DNA of 64,000 nucleotides, from positions 1-64,000 of the forward strand of contig UBTF01000016.1 of assembly GCA_900468285.1 (NCBI GenBank), read 5' to 3'. Positions 28,006 through 37,800 of the stretch are shown one piece after another; positions within the stretch are counted from its first letter, which is position 1, and every line of letters starts with the position of its first letter. The translations under genes and the position numbers were made by a program. The notes beneath the pieces were generated by a model. That model was not told where the DNA came from. It worked only from the letters and a program-made list of their open reading frames with translations, and did no database searches. The stretch is from Hyphomicrobiales bacterium (GTDB lineage: Bacteria > Pseudomonadota > Alphaproteobacteria > Rhizobiales > Rhizobiaceae).

Positions 28006-29034
28006 TCAGGCGGCGCGTGTCTGTGCTTTGGGCAGGGCCTTGCCCTCGGCGTCAAAGCGATGGATGTGTTCGGGCAGGGGAAGAAGGGTCAGCCTGTCAC
28101 CGGTCTTGCGGGCAGAAACGCCGTCTTCGCGCACCACCACCGGCTCTTCCGTTCCCATGTCGACGTAGATGTAGCTGTCGGAACCCAGCATTTCCGAATG
28201 GACGATATCGCCTTCCCAGCCGCCACTGTCGGCTGCCGTTGCAGTAATATGTTCGGGCCGGATACCAACCGTATGCGCACCATAGGCTTGCGCCAACTTG
28301 CCCGTCAGAAAATTCATCTTGGGAGAGCCGATGAAGCCCGCCACGAATGTATTGACCGGTGTCTCGTAGAGTTCGAGCGGCGTGCCCACCTGCTCCACAC
28401 GGCCATCACGCAATACGCAAATTCGGTCTGCAAGCGTCATGGCCTCCACCTGATCATGGGTAACATAGATCATTGTCGTGTCGGGCATACTGCGGTTCAA
28501 TTTGGCTATTTCGAGACGGGTTGCAACGCGCAGCGCCGCATCGAGGTTCGATAGCGGCTCATCGAACAGAAAAACCTTCGGGTCGCGCACAATCGCCCGG
28601 CCGATGGCCACGCGCTGGCGTTGGCCACCGGAAAGCTGCTTGGGCAGTCGCTCGAGATAGGGCGTCAGTTGCAGCATTTCCGCTGCCACTTCCACGCGCT
28701 TGCGGCGCTCGTCCTTGGTGGAGCCCGCAAGCTTCAGGCCGAAGGCCATGTTTTCAAACACGGTCATGTGCGGATAAAGCGCATAGGACTGGAACACCAT
28801 GGCGACACCACGGGCAGCGGGCGCCAGACGGTTCACCACCGTGTCGTCAAAGGCCAGTTCTCCGCTGGTGATTTCTTCCAGGCCGCAGATCAGCCGAAGC
28901 AGCGTGGACTTGCCGCAGCCGGACGGGCCGACGAACACCATGAACTCGCCGGAGCGGATGTCCATGTCGACACCCTTGATCACATCAAAGGCACCGAAGG
29001 ATTTGCGAACATTGCGCAATTGAATGCTGGTCAT
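28006..29034 (-). CDS. thuK: Sugar ABC transporter ATP-binding protein ThuK (UgpC/MalK type)
   Basis: A 342-residue MalK-like ATPase: Walker [10 protein letters not shown], signature [12 protein letters not shown], Walker [15 protein letters not shown]-loop YVTHDQVEA, and a C-terminal TOBE domain (about 240-340). ATG 29034 follows GGAG, and the frame upstream overlaps thuG. It energises the ThuFG channel for trehalose, maltitol and sucrose-type disaccharides. Confidence 0.94.
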   Translation of the reverse strand: MTSIQLRNVRKSFGAFDVIKGVDMDIRSGEFMVFVGPSGCGKSTLLRLICGLEEITSGELAFDDTVVNRLAPAARGVAMVFQSYALYPHMTVFENMAFGLKLAGSTKDERRKRVEVAAEMLQLTPYLERLPKQLSGGQRQRVAIGRAIVRDPKVFLFDEPLSNLDAALRVATRLEIAKLNRSMPDTTMIYVTHDQVEAMTLADRICVLRDGRVEQVGTPLELYETPVNTFVAGFIGSPKMNFLTGKLAQAYGAHTVGIRPEHITATAADSGGWEGDIVHSEMLGSDSYIYVDMGTEEPVVVREDGVSARKTGDRLTLLPLPEHIHRFDAEGKALPKAQTRAA

Positions 29035-29045
29035 GAATGGGTCTC

Positions 29046-29879
29046 CTAACCTTTGACGCCACCGGCGGTCAGGCCGGAAATGATGCGTCGCTGGAAGATC
29101 AGAACAAGGATGACGAGAGGAACGGTCACGATGACGGAGGCCGCCATGATGGTTCCCCAGGGAATTTCGAACTGGGAACTGCCGGACAGCAGGGCAATAG
29201 CCACCGGCACCGTGCGCTGTTCGTTGGACGAGGTGAATGTCAGTGCAAACAGGAACTCGTTCCACGCCGCGATGAAGGCCAGCAGACCGGTTGTCACAAG
29301 TGCCGGCCACATCAAGGGCATGAAGACCTGCGTGATGATGACCCAGGGTGACGCGCCGTCAACAATGGCCGCTTCCTCGATTTCAACAGGCAGATCCCGC
29401 ATGAATGTGGTCAGAACCCACACCGTGAAGGGCAGGGTGAAGATCATGTAGGAGAAGATCAGCGCAAGTGGCGTGTTGAAGACACCGGCCCAGCGGATCA
29501 ACTCGAACAGCCCCGCAAGCACGGCAATCTGCGGAAACATCGAGACGGAAAGAATCGTCAGCAGGAGCAGCGAACGTCCTTTAAACCGCACCCGCGCCAG
29601 TGCGTAGGCTGCGGTAACCGCAAGAAACAGTGACAGGGCCACCACGCAGGAGGCAACCATCAGCGAATTTCCGAGATTGCGCAGGAAGCTGTCATTGCCC
29701 AAAACGCTTGTATAATTGGCCAGTGAAATGCTGGTCGGCACATAGTTCACTTCAAACAGCGCCGTGCCGGTTTTGAAGCTTGTCAGGATTGCGTAGTAGA
29801 AGGGAAACACCGCCACGATGACGATGATGGCGACCAGCGCATAGAATGCCGTGGATTTGATAAGGGATGAAGCGGTCAT
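29046..29879 (-). CDS. thuG: Sugar ABC transporter permease ThuG (MalG type)
   Basis: A 277-residue CUT1 permease with six hydrophobic segments. The EAA loop reads [25 protein letters not shown]. The start at 29879 shares a 4-base ATGA overlap with the stop of thuF. The extended frame to 29915 lies inside thuF and is ignored. Confidence 0.94.
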   Translation of the reverse strand: MTASSLIKSTAFYALVAIIVIVAVFPFYYAILTSFKTGTALFEVNYVPTSISLANYTSVLGNDSFLRNLGNSLMVASCVVALSLFLAVTAAYALARVRFKGRSLLLLTILSVSMFPQIAVLAGLFELIRWAGVFNTPLALIFSYMIFTLPFTVWVLTTFMRDLPVEIEEAAIVDGASPWVIITQVFMPLMWPALVTTGLLAFIAAWNEFLFALTFTSSNEQRTVPVAIALLSGSSQFEIPWGTIMAASVIVTVPLVILVLIFQRRIISGLTAGGVKG

Positions 29880-30850
29880 CGTGCATCTCCATCGGTGTTC
29901 ACCCGGCCAAGCCACATATAGATGATGGTGATGGATGCGATGATGAGGAACAGCATGGTCGATGCCGCCGCGCCATAGGCAAACTTGTCGAAATCGAACA
30001 GGTTCTCGCGGGCAAGGACAGACATCGTTCTCGTCTGCGCATTGTTGGGCGTCAGAATGTAGATGAGGTCGAAAACCCGCATCGCATCCAGCATCCGGAA
30101 GATCACGGCCACCATCAGCGCAGGCCGGATCATCGGCAGCGTGACACGCCAGAACACCTTGATCGGATGAATACCGTCAACCTTTGCGGCCTCATACATG
30201 TCCTTCGGCACCATCTGCAGCCCGGCCAGAATGAGCAGCGCCATGAAGGGCGTCGTCTTCCATACGTCCACGATCAGCACTGCTGTCATCGCCGTTTCGG
30301 GATTGGCGGTCCAGGCAATCTTTTGCGAGATGAGCCCAAGGCTCAGCATCATGTCATTGAGAATGCCGAATTGGTCGTTCATCATCCAGGCCCACATGCG
30401 CGCGGACACGATGGTTGGAATGGCCCATGGAATGAGAATGGCAGCGCGCACAATGCCGCGCCCCTTGAACTCGGCATTCAGAACAAGCGCGACAATCAGG
30501 CCAAGCACGGTTTCGACGGAAACGGAAACCAGCGTGAACTTCAGCGTGTTCCACACCGCGCCCCACCAAGCGGGGTCGGCAAGCAGGCCGCGATAGATGG
30601 TGCGACCGCTGCTCAGTGTGATCCAGGAAAGGTAGTTCTTCAGCCCGACAAACTGGGCGTCGGAAAGGCTGGTTAGCGATGCGTCGGTCAGGCTGAACCA
30701 GACGGTTCTGACCAGAGGCCATCCGGCAACCAGTGCCAGCGTGAGGAATGTCGGTGCAAGAAAAAGCCAGGCGGCGCGCAGACGTTCCGATTGAAGATCG
30801 GAGCCCGTCATGGCTGCAGCCGCAGGCGGCGGAGAAGCGTTTTTGGTCAT
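29876..30850 (-). CDS. thuF: Sugar ABC transporter permease ThuF (MalF type)
   Basis: A 324-residue CUT1 permease with about seven hydrophobic segments and a cytoplasmic EAA loop (MYEAAKVDGIHPIKVFWRVTLPMI). It forms the channel with ThuG. It follows the binding-protein gene thuE after a 66-base spacer containing a strong hairpin. Confidence 0.94.
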   Translation of the reverse strand: MTKNASPPPAAAAMTGSDLQSERLRAAWLFLAPTFLTLALVAGWPLVRTVWFSLTDASLTSLSDAQFVGLKNYLSWITLSSGRTIYRGLLADPAWWGAVWNTLKFTLVSVSVETVLGLIVALVLNAEFKGRGIVRAAILIPWAIPTIVSARMWAWMMNDQFGILNDMMLSLGLISQKIAWTANPETAMTAVLIVDVWKTTPFMALLILAGLQMVPKDMYEAAKVDGIHPIKVFWRVTLPMIRPALMVAVIFRMLDAMRVFDLIYILTPNNAQTRTMSVLARENLFDFDKFAYGAAASTMLFLIIASITIIYMWLGRVNTDGDAR

Positions 30851-30876
30851 GGAAAAGTCCCACCGGTTTAACAGTG

Positions 30877-30904
30877 GTCAGGCGGCAGGTTAGGGCCGCC
30901 TGAC
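30877..30904 (-). repeat. Hairpin between thuE and thuF
   Basis: GTCAGGCGGC (30877-30886) and GCCGCCTGAC (30895-30904) form a perfect 10-bp stem with an 8-base loop. No U-run follows on the minus strand. It probably stabilises the thuE mRNA end rather than ending transcription. Confidence 0.65.
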
Positions 30905-30916
30905 TGTTAAGGCTGA

Positions 30917-32182
30917 TTACCAGCTGTTGCCCTTGAGATCGGTGAGCTCGACTTCAAGCAGTTCGAGGTTTTCGGCGGCCGTGCCAGTGCCCGACAGGGT
31001 GTTGTGAACAGCACCCCAGAACTTGGCGGAAACCTCGTTGTACTTCACCTTTGTCGCAGCCGAAGGACGCGGAACCGCGGTTTCGAAGATAGGCTTCCAC
31101 AACGGCATGAATGGCTGCGCCGCGGCCACATCCTTGTCATCGTAAAGCGACGCGATGGTCGGCATGTTGGAGAGCTCGACGGCTCTCTTCTTTTGCGTTT
31201 CCTCGGAAGACAGGAATTTCACCAGCGCGATGGCTGCCTCCTGGTTCTTGGAATATTTGGAAACGGCCGCATTCCAGCCACCCAGCGTAGAAGCGCCTGC
31301 CTCGCCTTCGGTACCGCCGGGCAAAGGCACGACACCGAACTTGCCCTTGATGGCGCTGTCGTCACCATTGCCAAGCGCATAGACATAGGTCCAGTTGCGC
31401 ATGAAGACGGAGTTGCCGGTCTGCCAGACGCCGCGTGCTTCCTCTTCCTTGTAGGCAAGGGCGCCCGGTGGGGAAATGGTGCCAATCCAGCCCTTGGCGG
31501 TTTCAAGGGCGGCTGCGGCCTTCTCGTTGTTGATGCTGATATCGCCATTGGCTTCAACGATATGTCCGCCGCCGGCAGAGGCAATCCATTCCAGCGCGTT
31601 GCATGTCAGGCCCTCATAGGCGCTGCCCTGGAACACGAAGCCCCACATGTCCTTCTGTCCGGATTCGCGCTCCTTGTCCTGGATTTCCTTGGCTGTCTGC
31701 GACAGCTCAGCCCAGGTCTTGGGTGGCTGCTTGCCGTGTTTTTCCAGGAGGTCCTTGCGGTAGAACAGAGCCGGCGCGTCGGTATACATCGGCATGGCCA
31801 CCAGCTTGCCGTCAACGGTCTGCGAGGCAATCACGGATGGGAAATGCTTGGCGACCACATCCTTTGCGGCGTCTGTCAGATCCACGAACTGTTCCGCCAG
31901 CTGCGGTGCCCACACCACGTCGGTCTGGTAGACGTCGATATCCGTATTTCCCGCGGCCAACCACAGGCGGTATTGGCTGAACTGTTCGCTGGACGAAGGC
32001 GGCATTGTCACCATCTTCACCTTGTGGCCGCTCTGCTTTTCGAACTCCCCCAGCCGCTCGCGGATGAAGTTCACGTTCTTGCCCGTGGAATTCAGGGCCA
32101 TCGAGATTTCAGCAGCCTGCGCTGCAAAGCCCGTGGACAGCACGCTGCCGCACAGGAACAAAACTTTCATTGAAACATTCAT
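30917..32182 (-). CDS. thuE: Trehalose/disaccharide-binding periplasmic protein ThuE
   Basis: A 421-residue CUT1 binding protein. The signal peptide (MNVSMKVLFLCGSVLSTGFAAQA) is cut before AEISMALN. The body has typical extracellular solute-binding type 1 features, such as NTDIDVYQTDVVWAPQLAEQFVDLT and the Trp-rich TYVYALGNGDD region. ATG 32182 follows AGGAG by 8 bases. It is first in thuEFGKAB and read divergently from thuR. Confidence 0.94.
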   Translation of the reverse strand: MNVSMKVLFLCGSVLSTGFAAQAAEISMALNSTGKNVNFIRERLGEFEKQSGHKVKMVTMPPSSSEQFSQYRLWLAAGNTDIDVYQTDVVWAPQLAEQFVDLTDAAKDVVAKHFPSVIASQTVDGKLVAMPMYTDAPALFYRKDLLEKHGKQPPKTWAELSQTAKEIQDKERESGQKDMWGFVFQGSAYEGLTCNALEWIASAGGGHIVEANGDISINNEKAAAALETAKGWIGTISPPGALAYKEEEARGVWQTGNSVFMRNWTYVYALGNGDDSAIKGKFGVVPLPGGTEGEAGASTLGGWNAAVSKYSKNQEAAIALVKFLSSEETQKKRAVELSNMPTIASLYDDKDVAAAQPFMPLWKPIFETAVPRPSAATKVKYNEVSAKFWGAVHNTLSGTGTAAENLELLEVELTDLKGNSW

Positions 32183-32222
32183 CGTCAAAACTCCTCCATG
32201 CCGATTTCAATCATCCTCTAAA

Positions 32223-32238
32223 TTGAAAACGCTTTCGA
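32223..32238. promoter_or_regulatory. LacI-type operator near thuE
   Basis: TTGAAAACGCTTTCGA is an imperfect palindrome of the LacI-family type with central CG. It lies about 40 bases upstream of the thuE start and matches a second copy near thuR. ThuR is the likely binder. Confidence 0.75.
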
Positions 32239-32371
32239 CTTCGCAAAGCTGGCAAATTCGAAGCACAGTGTCAATGGGTCCCACCTGAAGCGTCATTCAG
32301 CCTGTTAACGGGTAAAATGTCGCAAAGTTTCCATGTGATTCCAATATATTATTGGAGCTGAAAGTGGTGTA

Positions 32372-32387
32372 TTGAAACCGCTTTCAA
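32372..32387. promoter_or_regulatory. LacI-type operator near thuR
   Basis: TTGAAACCGCTTTCAA is a near-perfect palindrome matching the site at 32223 in 14 of 16 bases. It lies about 65 bases upstream of thuR, so ThuR probably also controls its own gene. The centres are 149 bases apart, a spacing compatible with looping. Confidence 0.8.
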
Positions 32388-32450
32388 AACTTTGCTGCTT
32401 GAAACTTTCTGTTGATGGCCGCATTCAAAAGAAAAATCCGGCGGGGGCTC

Positions 32451-33467
32451 ATGAAACTCAAGGAATTCGCGGAAAAGGTCGGCTTGTCTGCGACGACCGT
32501 CAGTCGCGCGCTAGGCGGGTACCCCGAGGTGCGTCCAGAAACGCGCGAGCGTGTCATGGAGGCGGCTCGCAAGTTCGGTTACCGGCCCAACGCCAATGCT
32601 GTTCGTCTGGTGACCGGGCGGGCAGGGGCCATCGGCGTCGTCATGGGGCGTAGCGGCGGAGGCCATTTCTTTTCCGAATTCATGGGCGGCATGGCAAGTC
32701 GGCTTGAGTCCGAAGATACCGACATCGTCGTCAGCGTCACCACCGATAATGATCTTGGCGAAGAATTGCGCATCTTTTCGCGCCTTGCCGCCAGCGGTCG
32801 TGTGGATGGAATCATCATTCATTCGCCGCGCCCCGATGACGAGCGTATCGCGCTTTTGGACAAGCTCGGCGTGCCATTCATCGTCCACGGGCGCTCACGC
32901 ACCAAGTTCGAACATGCCTGGCTCGATATCGACAATCACGCGGTAACCTGTCTTGCGACAACGCATCTTCTGGAGCGCGGCCACCGCAGGATTGCCTTCA
33001 TCAACGGTCCCAAGGGCCGCACCTTCGTCATCGACCGTGAGAATGGCTACCGGGATGCCCTTGGCGGCGCTGAGGTCGAGTTCGACCCGCGTCTGGTTCT
33101 GTCAGCCGCTTTCAGCGAGGAAACTGCTTTCCAGTTTGCCCGGTCGTTGCTGGAGCAGGCTGCCCGCCCGACCGCCTTTGTGGCTGGCGCGATGATGACG
33201 GCGCAGGGCGTCTATCGTGCGGCCAGCCAGCTCGGGCTCGTCATCGGTAAGGATGTGTCCGTTATCGCCCATGATGACGTCTTTCCGTATCTTACGCCGG
33301 AAAGCATGTTGCCTTCGCTCTCGACCACCCGGTCTTCTCAGCGCATGGCGGGAGAGCGGGTGACGGATCTGCTGCTGCAGATCATCGCCGGACGCCCCGT
33401 TGCGGAGTGTCAGGAACTCTGGCCGGTGGACCTGGTGTTACGGCAATCATCCGGCCCGGCCCCGTGA
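32451..33467 (+). CDS. thuR: LacI family transcriptional regulator ThuR
   Basis: A 338-residue repressor. The helix-turn-helix reads KLKEFAEKVGLSATTVSRALGGYPEV, and the hinge helix is NANAVRLVTGRAGAIGVV. The sugar-binding domain is of periplasmic type. ATG 32451 follows GGGGG closely and directly starts the DNA-binding domain; the longer frame is unlikely. It is divergent from thuEFGKAB, with two operators between. Confidence 0.93.
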   Translation: MKLKEFAEKVGLSATTVSRALGGYPEVRPETRERVMEAARKFGYRPNANAVRLVTGRAGAIGVVMGRSGGGHFFSEFMGGMASRLESEDTDIVVSVTTDNDLGEELRIFSRLAASGRVDGIIIHSPRPDDERIALLDKLGVPFIVHGRSRTKFEHAWLDIDNHAVTCLATTHLLERGHRRIAFINGPKGRTFVIDRENGYRDALGGAEVEFDPRLVLSAAFSEETAFQFARSLLEQAARPTAFVAGAMMTAQGVYRAASQLGLVIGKDVSVIAHDDVFPYLTPESMLPSLSTTRSSQRMAGERVTDLLLQIIAGRPVAECQELWPVDLVLRQSSGPAP

Positions 33468-33607
33468 TCATATTCGACGCAATACCGTAACGGATTGTCA
33501 AAAATCTGTGTGATATGTTTGCTATAATGCATTTAAGCTGTTGCTTCTGTTCGGAGGGAACGCGGGCCGCAGCTTATGCGTTATGATGCTCGAATAGGGA
33601 GGAAGCC

Positions 33608-33802
33608 ATGTTCGATTTTCTGAAAGCAGCACCGCACCCCATCGTCGATGAAGACGAGACCGGCACCTATGCCGATGCCTTCCTTCAGATGACGGACGAT
33701 AAGTCCGACCTGGCCTTCGTGCGCGAGTATGGTCATGAAGCGCACCTGCGAGACTATGGAGACCAGCGGGAAGTCGCGCGCAGCGCGCTTGGCTTCGCAT
33801 AA
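33608..33802 (+). CDS. Small hypothetical protein (64 aa)
   Basis: MFDFLKAAPHPIVDEDETGT begins an acidic soluble 64-residue protein of no recognised family. AGGGAGGAAG lies 5-6 bases upstream of the ATG, a strong ribosome site. A TATAAT sequence at 33523-33528 could be its -10. The opposite-strand frame over the same region has no ribosome site, so this is the coding strand. Confidence 0.65.
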   Translation: MFDFLKAAPHPIVDEDETGTYADAFLQMTDDKSDLAFVREYGHEAHLRDYGDQREVARSALGFA

Positions 33803-33953
33803 TCCCTTTTTCGGAACTCCTCACCCATCGGAGCGTTTACCTTTCGAGAAATGAGGCGGGCAACGGGGCAAGAACGGACCGATCTCGGCAAGCGCAAGCG
33901 GACCGAACGGCGACTTCAAGCCCATTGCCCGCCTATAGCAGGAAGGGTTTTCG

Positions 33954-34121
33954 ATGACCGCTATTCCAACAGAACCGGTGCCGGGCCCGGTACCACCGCT
34001 CCCGCCCCAGCCACCTGTCCCACCCGTGGGTGAACCAGAGCCCGACCGTTTACCTTACGATAAGCCGCTTCCAAACCCGGACGAGAACGACGAGCCTCCA
34101 ATGGTCCTTGCGGCACATTAG
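33954..34121 (+). CDS. Small proline-rich hypothetical protein (55 aa)
   Basis: A 55-codon gene, very Pro-rich (PVPGPVPPLPPQPPVPPVG) with an acidic C-terminal half (DENDEPPMV). AGGAAGGG lies 6 bases upstream of ATG 33954, supporting translation. There is no signal peptide. Function unknown; low complexity limits homology inference. Confidence 0.55.
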   Translation: MTAIPTEPVPGPVPPLPPQPPVPPVGEPEPDRLPYDKPLPNPDENDEPPMVLAAH

Positions 34122-34151
34122 CGAGACACAGCAAACTGGTCGAGAAATGGT

Positions 34152-34340
34152 TTAAAGAGTGAAGGAATCTACGCGGTTTCTGTCCGCTTCGCAGCTGTAG
34201 CCTTCATCGTCGTATTCCCTGATCGTGAAATCATAGTCGCTGGGCAGGCCTTGCGCCTGCTCGGTGTTCATGATGCCAAATGGTCTCATTGTTCCATCTC
34301 TGTCAGACACGCAAACCTCTACAACTGTTTTCTGTGTCAT
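34152..34340 (-). CDS. Small hypothetical protein (62 aa)
   Basis: A 62-residue acidic protein (MTQKTVVEVCVSDRDGTMRP... to NRVDSFTL). GAGG lies about 10 bases before the chosen ATG. It is on the same strand as, and downstream of, the receiver gene. No family is recognised. Confidence 0.5.
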   Translation of the reverse strand: MTQKTVVEVCVSDRDGTMRPFGIMNTEQAQGLPSDYDFTIREYDDEGYSCEADRNRVDSFTL

Positions 34341-34478
34341 GACACTGGCCCTCAAGATCTGGAATCAAAAAGCCGCGCCCGGCCCCACTTCGGTGGGTCT
34401 GGAACGCAGCACGTGATGTTAGAATGTCGCTGGTTCGGAAAGGTTCCGCGAAAAGCGGTTAATTTTTTCGAAGTCGCC

Positions 34479-34862
34479 TCAGGCGCTCGCGGTCCGCCGA
34501 GGTTCCGGGGCGTCCAGGAGCCTATCGATCTGTTGTATCAGACTGCTCGGCAGGCAAGGCTTCTGACAAAAAGCGGATTCGGGATATTCGCGCTCTAATG
34601 CCTTTCCATCGGCGTGACCGGAATGAAAGACGAAGGGAACATTGGCTTCCCGCAGGCGATCAGCAACCGGGAAGACGTCGCCATCGGTTAGGCGCACGTC
34701 AAGAATGGCACAGCTGGGCGTGTTATCGGCGAGATAATCCAGAGCTTCTTCAGTGCTTGGAAACGGTCCCGCGACGGTCCAACCCTCGTCTTCGAGCGTC
34801 ATCTGAATGTCCATCGCGACGAAAACTTCGTCTTCCACCAACAAAACAGTCTTATGCGTCAT
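34479..34862 (-). CDS. Single-domain response regulator (receiver only)
   Basis: A 127-residue stand-alone receiver: acidic pocket LLVEDEVF, phospho-acceptor Asp in CAILDVRLTDGD (about 56), Ser in FVFHSGHADG and Lys in FCQKPCLP. There is no output domain. It overlaps the upstream HWE kinase by 11 bases, so it is the likely phosphate acceptor of that kinase, passing the signal on by protein contact. Confidence 0.92.
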   Translation of the reverse strand: MTHKTVLLVEDEVFVAMDIQMTLEDEGWTVAGPFPSTEEALDYLADNTPSCAILDVRLTDGDVFPVADRLREANVPFVFHSGHADGKALEREYPESAFCQKPCLPSSLIQQIDRLLDAPEPRRTASA

Positions 34863-37800
34863 GTCGTACCTTGATCTGCATTGTCAGGGTATGCGTAAGG
34901 CTCGCCCCGTCCACTTCGGTTACCACCGCGCCGCCCAGTTGCCGGGCAGCACTTTTCATGAGAACCGTACCAAAGCCGGCCGCTCCCGGCTCCTCAACGG
35001 GCTCAGAACCGATTTCGTTCCAAACCAAATGAATTTCTGTTTCTGTTTCACGCCAGTTGATCCGAAGCTGACCTTCGGATTTGCCGAGAACACCATGTTT
35101 GAGGGCGTTCGTAGACCATTCGTGGAGAATGAGTGTCAGCGGTGTAATGAAGTTGACGGCGATGAGGAAGTCTCGCCCTTCGACCTTAATCGAGGCGTGT
35201 CGGTTGTAAGGCGTCAAGATCGTGTCTATCAGTTCATGCACCGGCACCGCAGATGTCCGCTTTTGGTTGGATGCGAGCGAATGGGCGCTTCCAAGCGCCA
35301 GGATCCGCCCTTCGACATCTTTTACCAGACCCTGAACCGTGTCGTGCTTGCGCGCTGCCATGCGCAAGATGCCGCCGATCATCGCAAAGAGGTTCTTTAC
35401 GCGGTGGTTCATTTCGTTGAGCATCAATTCGCGTGCTTCTGAAAGCTCATGCTCTGCCGTCACATCGACGCTGACGCCGATGATCCGGACAGGATCGCTC
35501 TCCGCCACGTGCCGAGCAAAGGTCTTCAGCCACCTTGGGCGACCGTTATGCGCCGTAATGCGGGATGTCAGCTCGAAGCCGGTATGGCCGTCCACTGCCG
35601 CATCAAGCGCATCGCGCAGCTGCTGACGGTCGACATCGTTGAAATTCTGAAGCACGGCTTGCAAGGCAGGCGTGCCGTCGCGTGTCTGCAGGAGCTCCAT
35701 CGCGGCACCACCGAGCACGAACTCGCCGCGGTCAGGCAGATATTCCCATACACCGATGCCAGCAGCCTCGATTGCAAGCTCGTGCCGCTCCTGCTCGGCA
35801 GCCAGCTGGCTTTCGACATTGATGGCATGGGATATGTCGGTCATTACGATGGTTGCGCCGTCAATGGTCCCCTCGGCGGTCCGATAGGGCAAGATACGCA
35901 ACGAAAACGTTCGCTCCTGCTCCCTGTCGAGCACCGTCTCGTTATATTCCGAACCGTCTTCCATCACGCTCTGAACGCGGGCCGTAAAGTCGAAGGAAGG
36001 AAAGCGGCTCGCGACATCGGAAAGTGGACGCCCGCGGTCTGTCGGTTGCAGGGGAAACATCGCCGTTGCCGCCCGCGTGTAGGAGCGCAATCTCATGCCC
36101 CTGTCCAGCACGATAACCGCAAGACTGGTCGAATCGAAGAAATTCCGCAGATCCGTGTTTGCGACAGTGACCTCGTCGACCTTGGACTTCAGTTCGTCGT
36201 TGACCGTCGTCAGTTCCTCATTGGTCGATTGAAGCTCCTCGTTCATCGACATCATTTCTTCATTGGAGCTTTTTAGCTCCTCATTGGCTGTTTCCAGTTC
36301 CTCGGTGGCTGACCGCAGCCTGTATTTCGCAGAGCGCAGTTCCCGCTCCAACGCCTCCACATGGCCGTTGCCCGGCTCCAGCTCAATCAGTTCACTCGGC
36401 TCAAGCGGGGTAAATGTGGAGGTCTCCTGAAACACCAGAAGAAATGCGTTTTCTTCCAACGGATCGCAGACAATTTCCGTCTTCAGCATGCCAAAATCGG
36501 TCACGACGTCGATATTGCGCGCCACCACCCTGCGCCTCAAAGTATTCGCCTGTCGCACCAAGGCACCGAGTTGTTCCTTTACACCCGGGCGGGCGAGTGT
36601 GGCGGCGCTGGTTTCGTTGGTGCCGGACACGGGGAACTCAAAGTAGCGACTCAAGCGTCCGAAGGCAGCGATGATCTGGCCGTCGCTGTCCAGCACTACA
36701 CTGGCAGGAGCGTAGCGCTCCATAAGGCGGGTCGTGGCCATCTGTTCGATGGTGTCAGAAATCTTTGGCGTTTCGGCCCGCGAAATGGCCTTGTGGCGTT
36801 CGTGCCGCTCACCCGGTAGCGGAATCGGATAACTTGGCGAGCCCGGCAGTCGCTCGAAAAGGCGCGCTTTCTGGTCGATCACCGAAAACACGCTGTCGAA
36901 ACGACCCACGCTTTCCGATGAGCCCAGAAACAGAAAGCCACCCGGGCGGATCGCGTAATGCAGCAGTGGCATGACGGTTTTCTGAAGCTTGTCGTCGAAA
37001 TAGATCAGAAGGTTGCGGCAGGAAACCAGGTCAACCTTGGAGAAAGGCGGATCCTTGATCAGGCTATGACCCGAAAACCGGATCATATCGCGAATCTGGC
37101 CGATGAAATTGAACCGCTCCTTATGGGGAATGACGTAATATTCCTGAAGCTCCTGCGGAATGTCGGCCAGAGACGCTATCGGGTAGGAGCCATCGCGCGC
37201 AATCTTCAACATGCTTTCGTCAATGTCGGTGGCGAAAATCTGCACGTTGCATGGCATATTCAACGCTCTGGCAGCCTCGGCAAACAGAATGGCAATCGTG
37301 TAGGCTTCCTCACCGCTAGAACAGCCGGGAATCCAGACACGTACACCCTCTTCGGTTCCTTCCGCGTCCTCCATCAGCTTTTTGATGGCGGATTCGTAGA
37401 GAACATCGAACGAATGCCGGTCGCGGAAAAACCGCGTAACATTGATCAGGAGATCGCGGAAAAGCGCGTCGCATTCGCTGTGGTCCGATTGAACGCGGGC
37501 AAGGTATTCGTAGCCCTTGCTGATGCCCAGCACATGCATCCGGCGCTCTACACGGCGCACGAATGTCGTCTGTTTATAGCCCGTGAAGTCGTGACCGATC
37601 GTGCGTCTCAGCGCCCCGCAAAGGTCATCGACAATATCGATGACCTTGGATGCCTCCCGCTTGTCGACGTCCTGGCTCCTGCGAAAGAAGAATCCGCCGA
37701 TGCAGGCGAGTATCTTTTGTGGGGGCTCCACGAAATCGACAAGGCCGGTGCCGGTTGCTGAGACTGGCATGCCATCATATTTTGCGGTGGCGGGATCCTG

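Noticed and set aside
26182..28554. 790-codon plus-strand open frame across thuB, thuA and thuK
   Set aside because: It is antisense to three recognisable genes, arises from high-GC codon bias, and has no domain or ribosome site.
33495..33528. TTGTCA and TATAAT as a complete sigma70 promoter
   Set aside because: The spacer is 22 bases, too long for a good promoter; only the -10 is retained as possible.
33522..33824. 100-codon minus-strand frame over the small gene at 33608
   Set aside because: The plus-strand frame has a strong ribosome site; this one has none.
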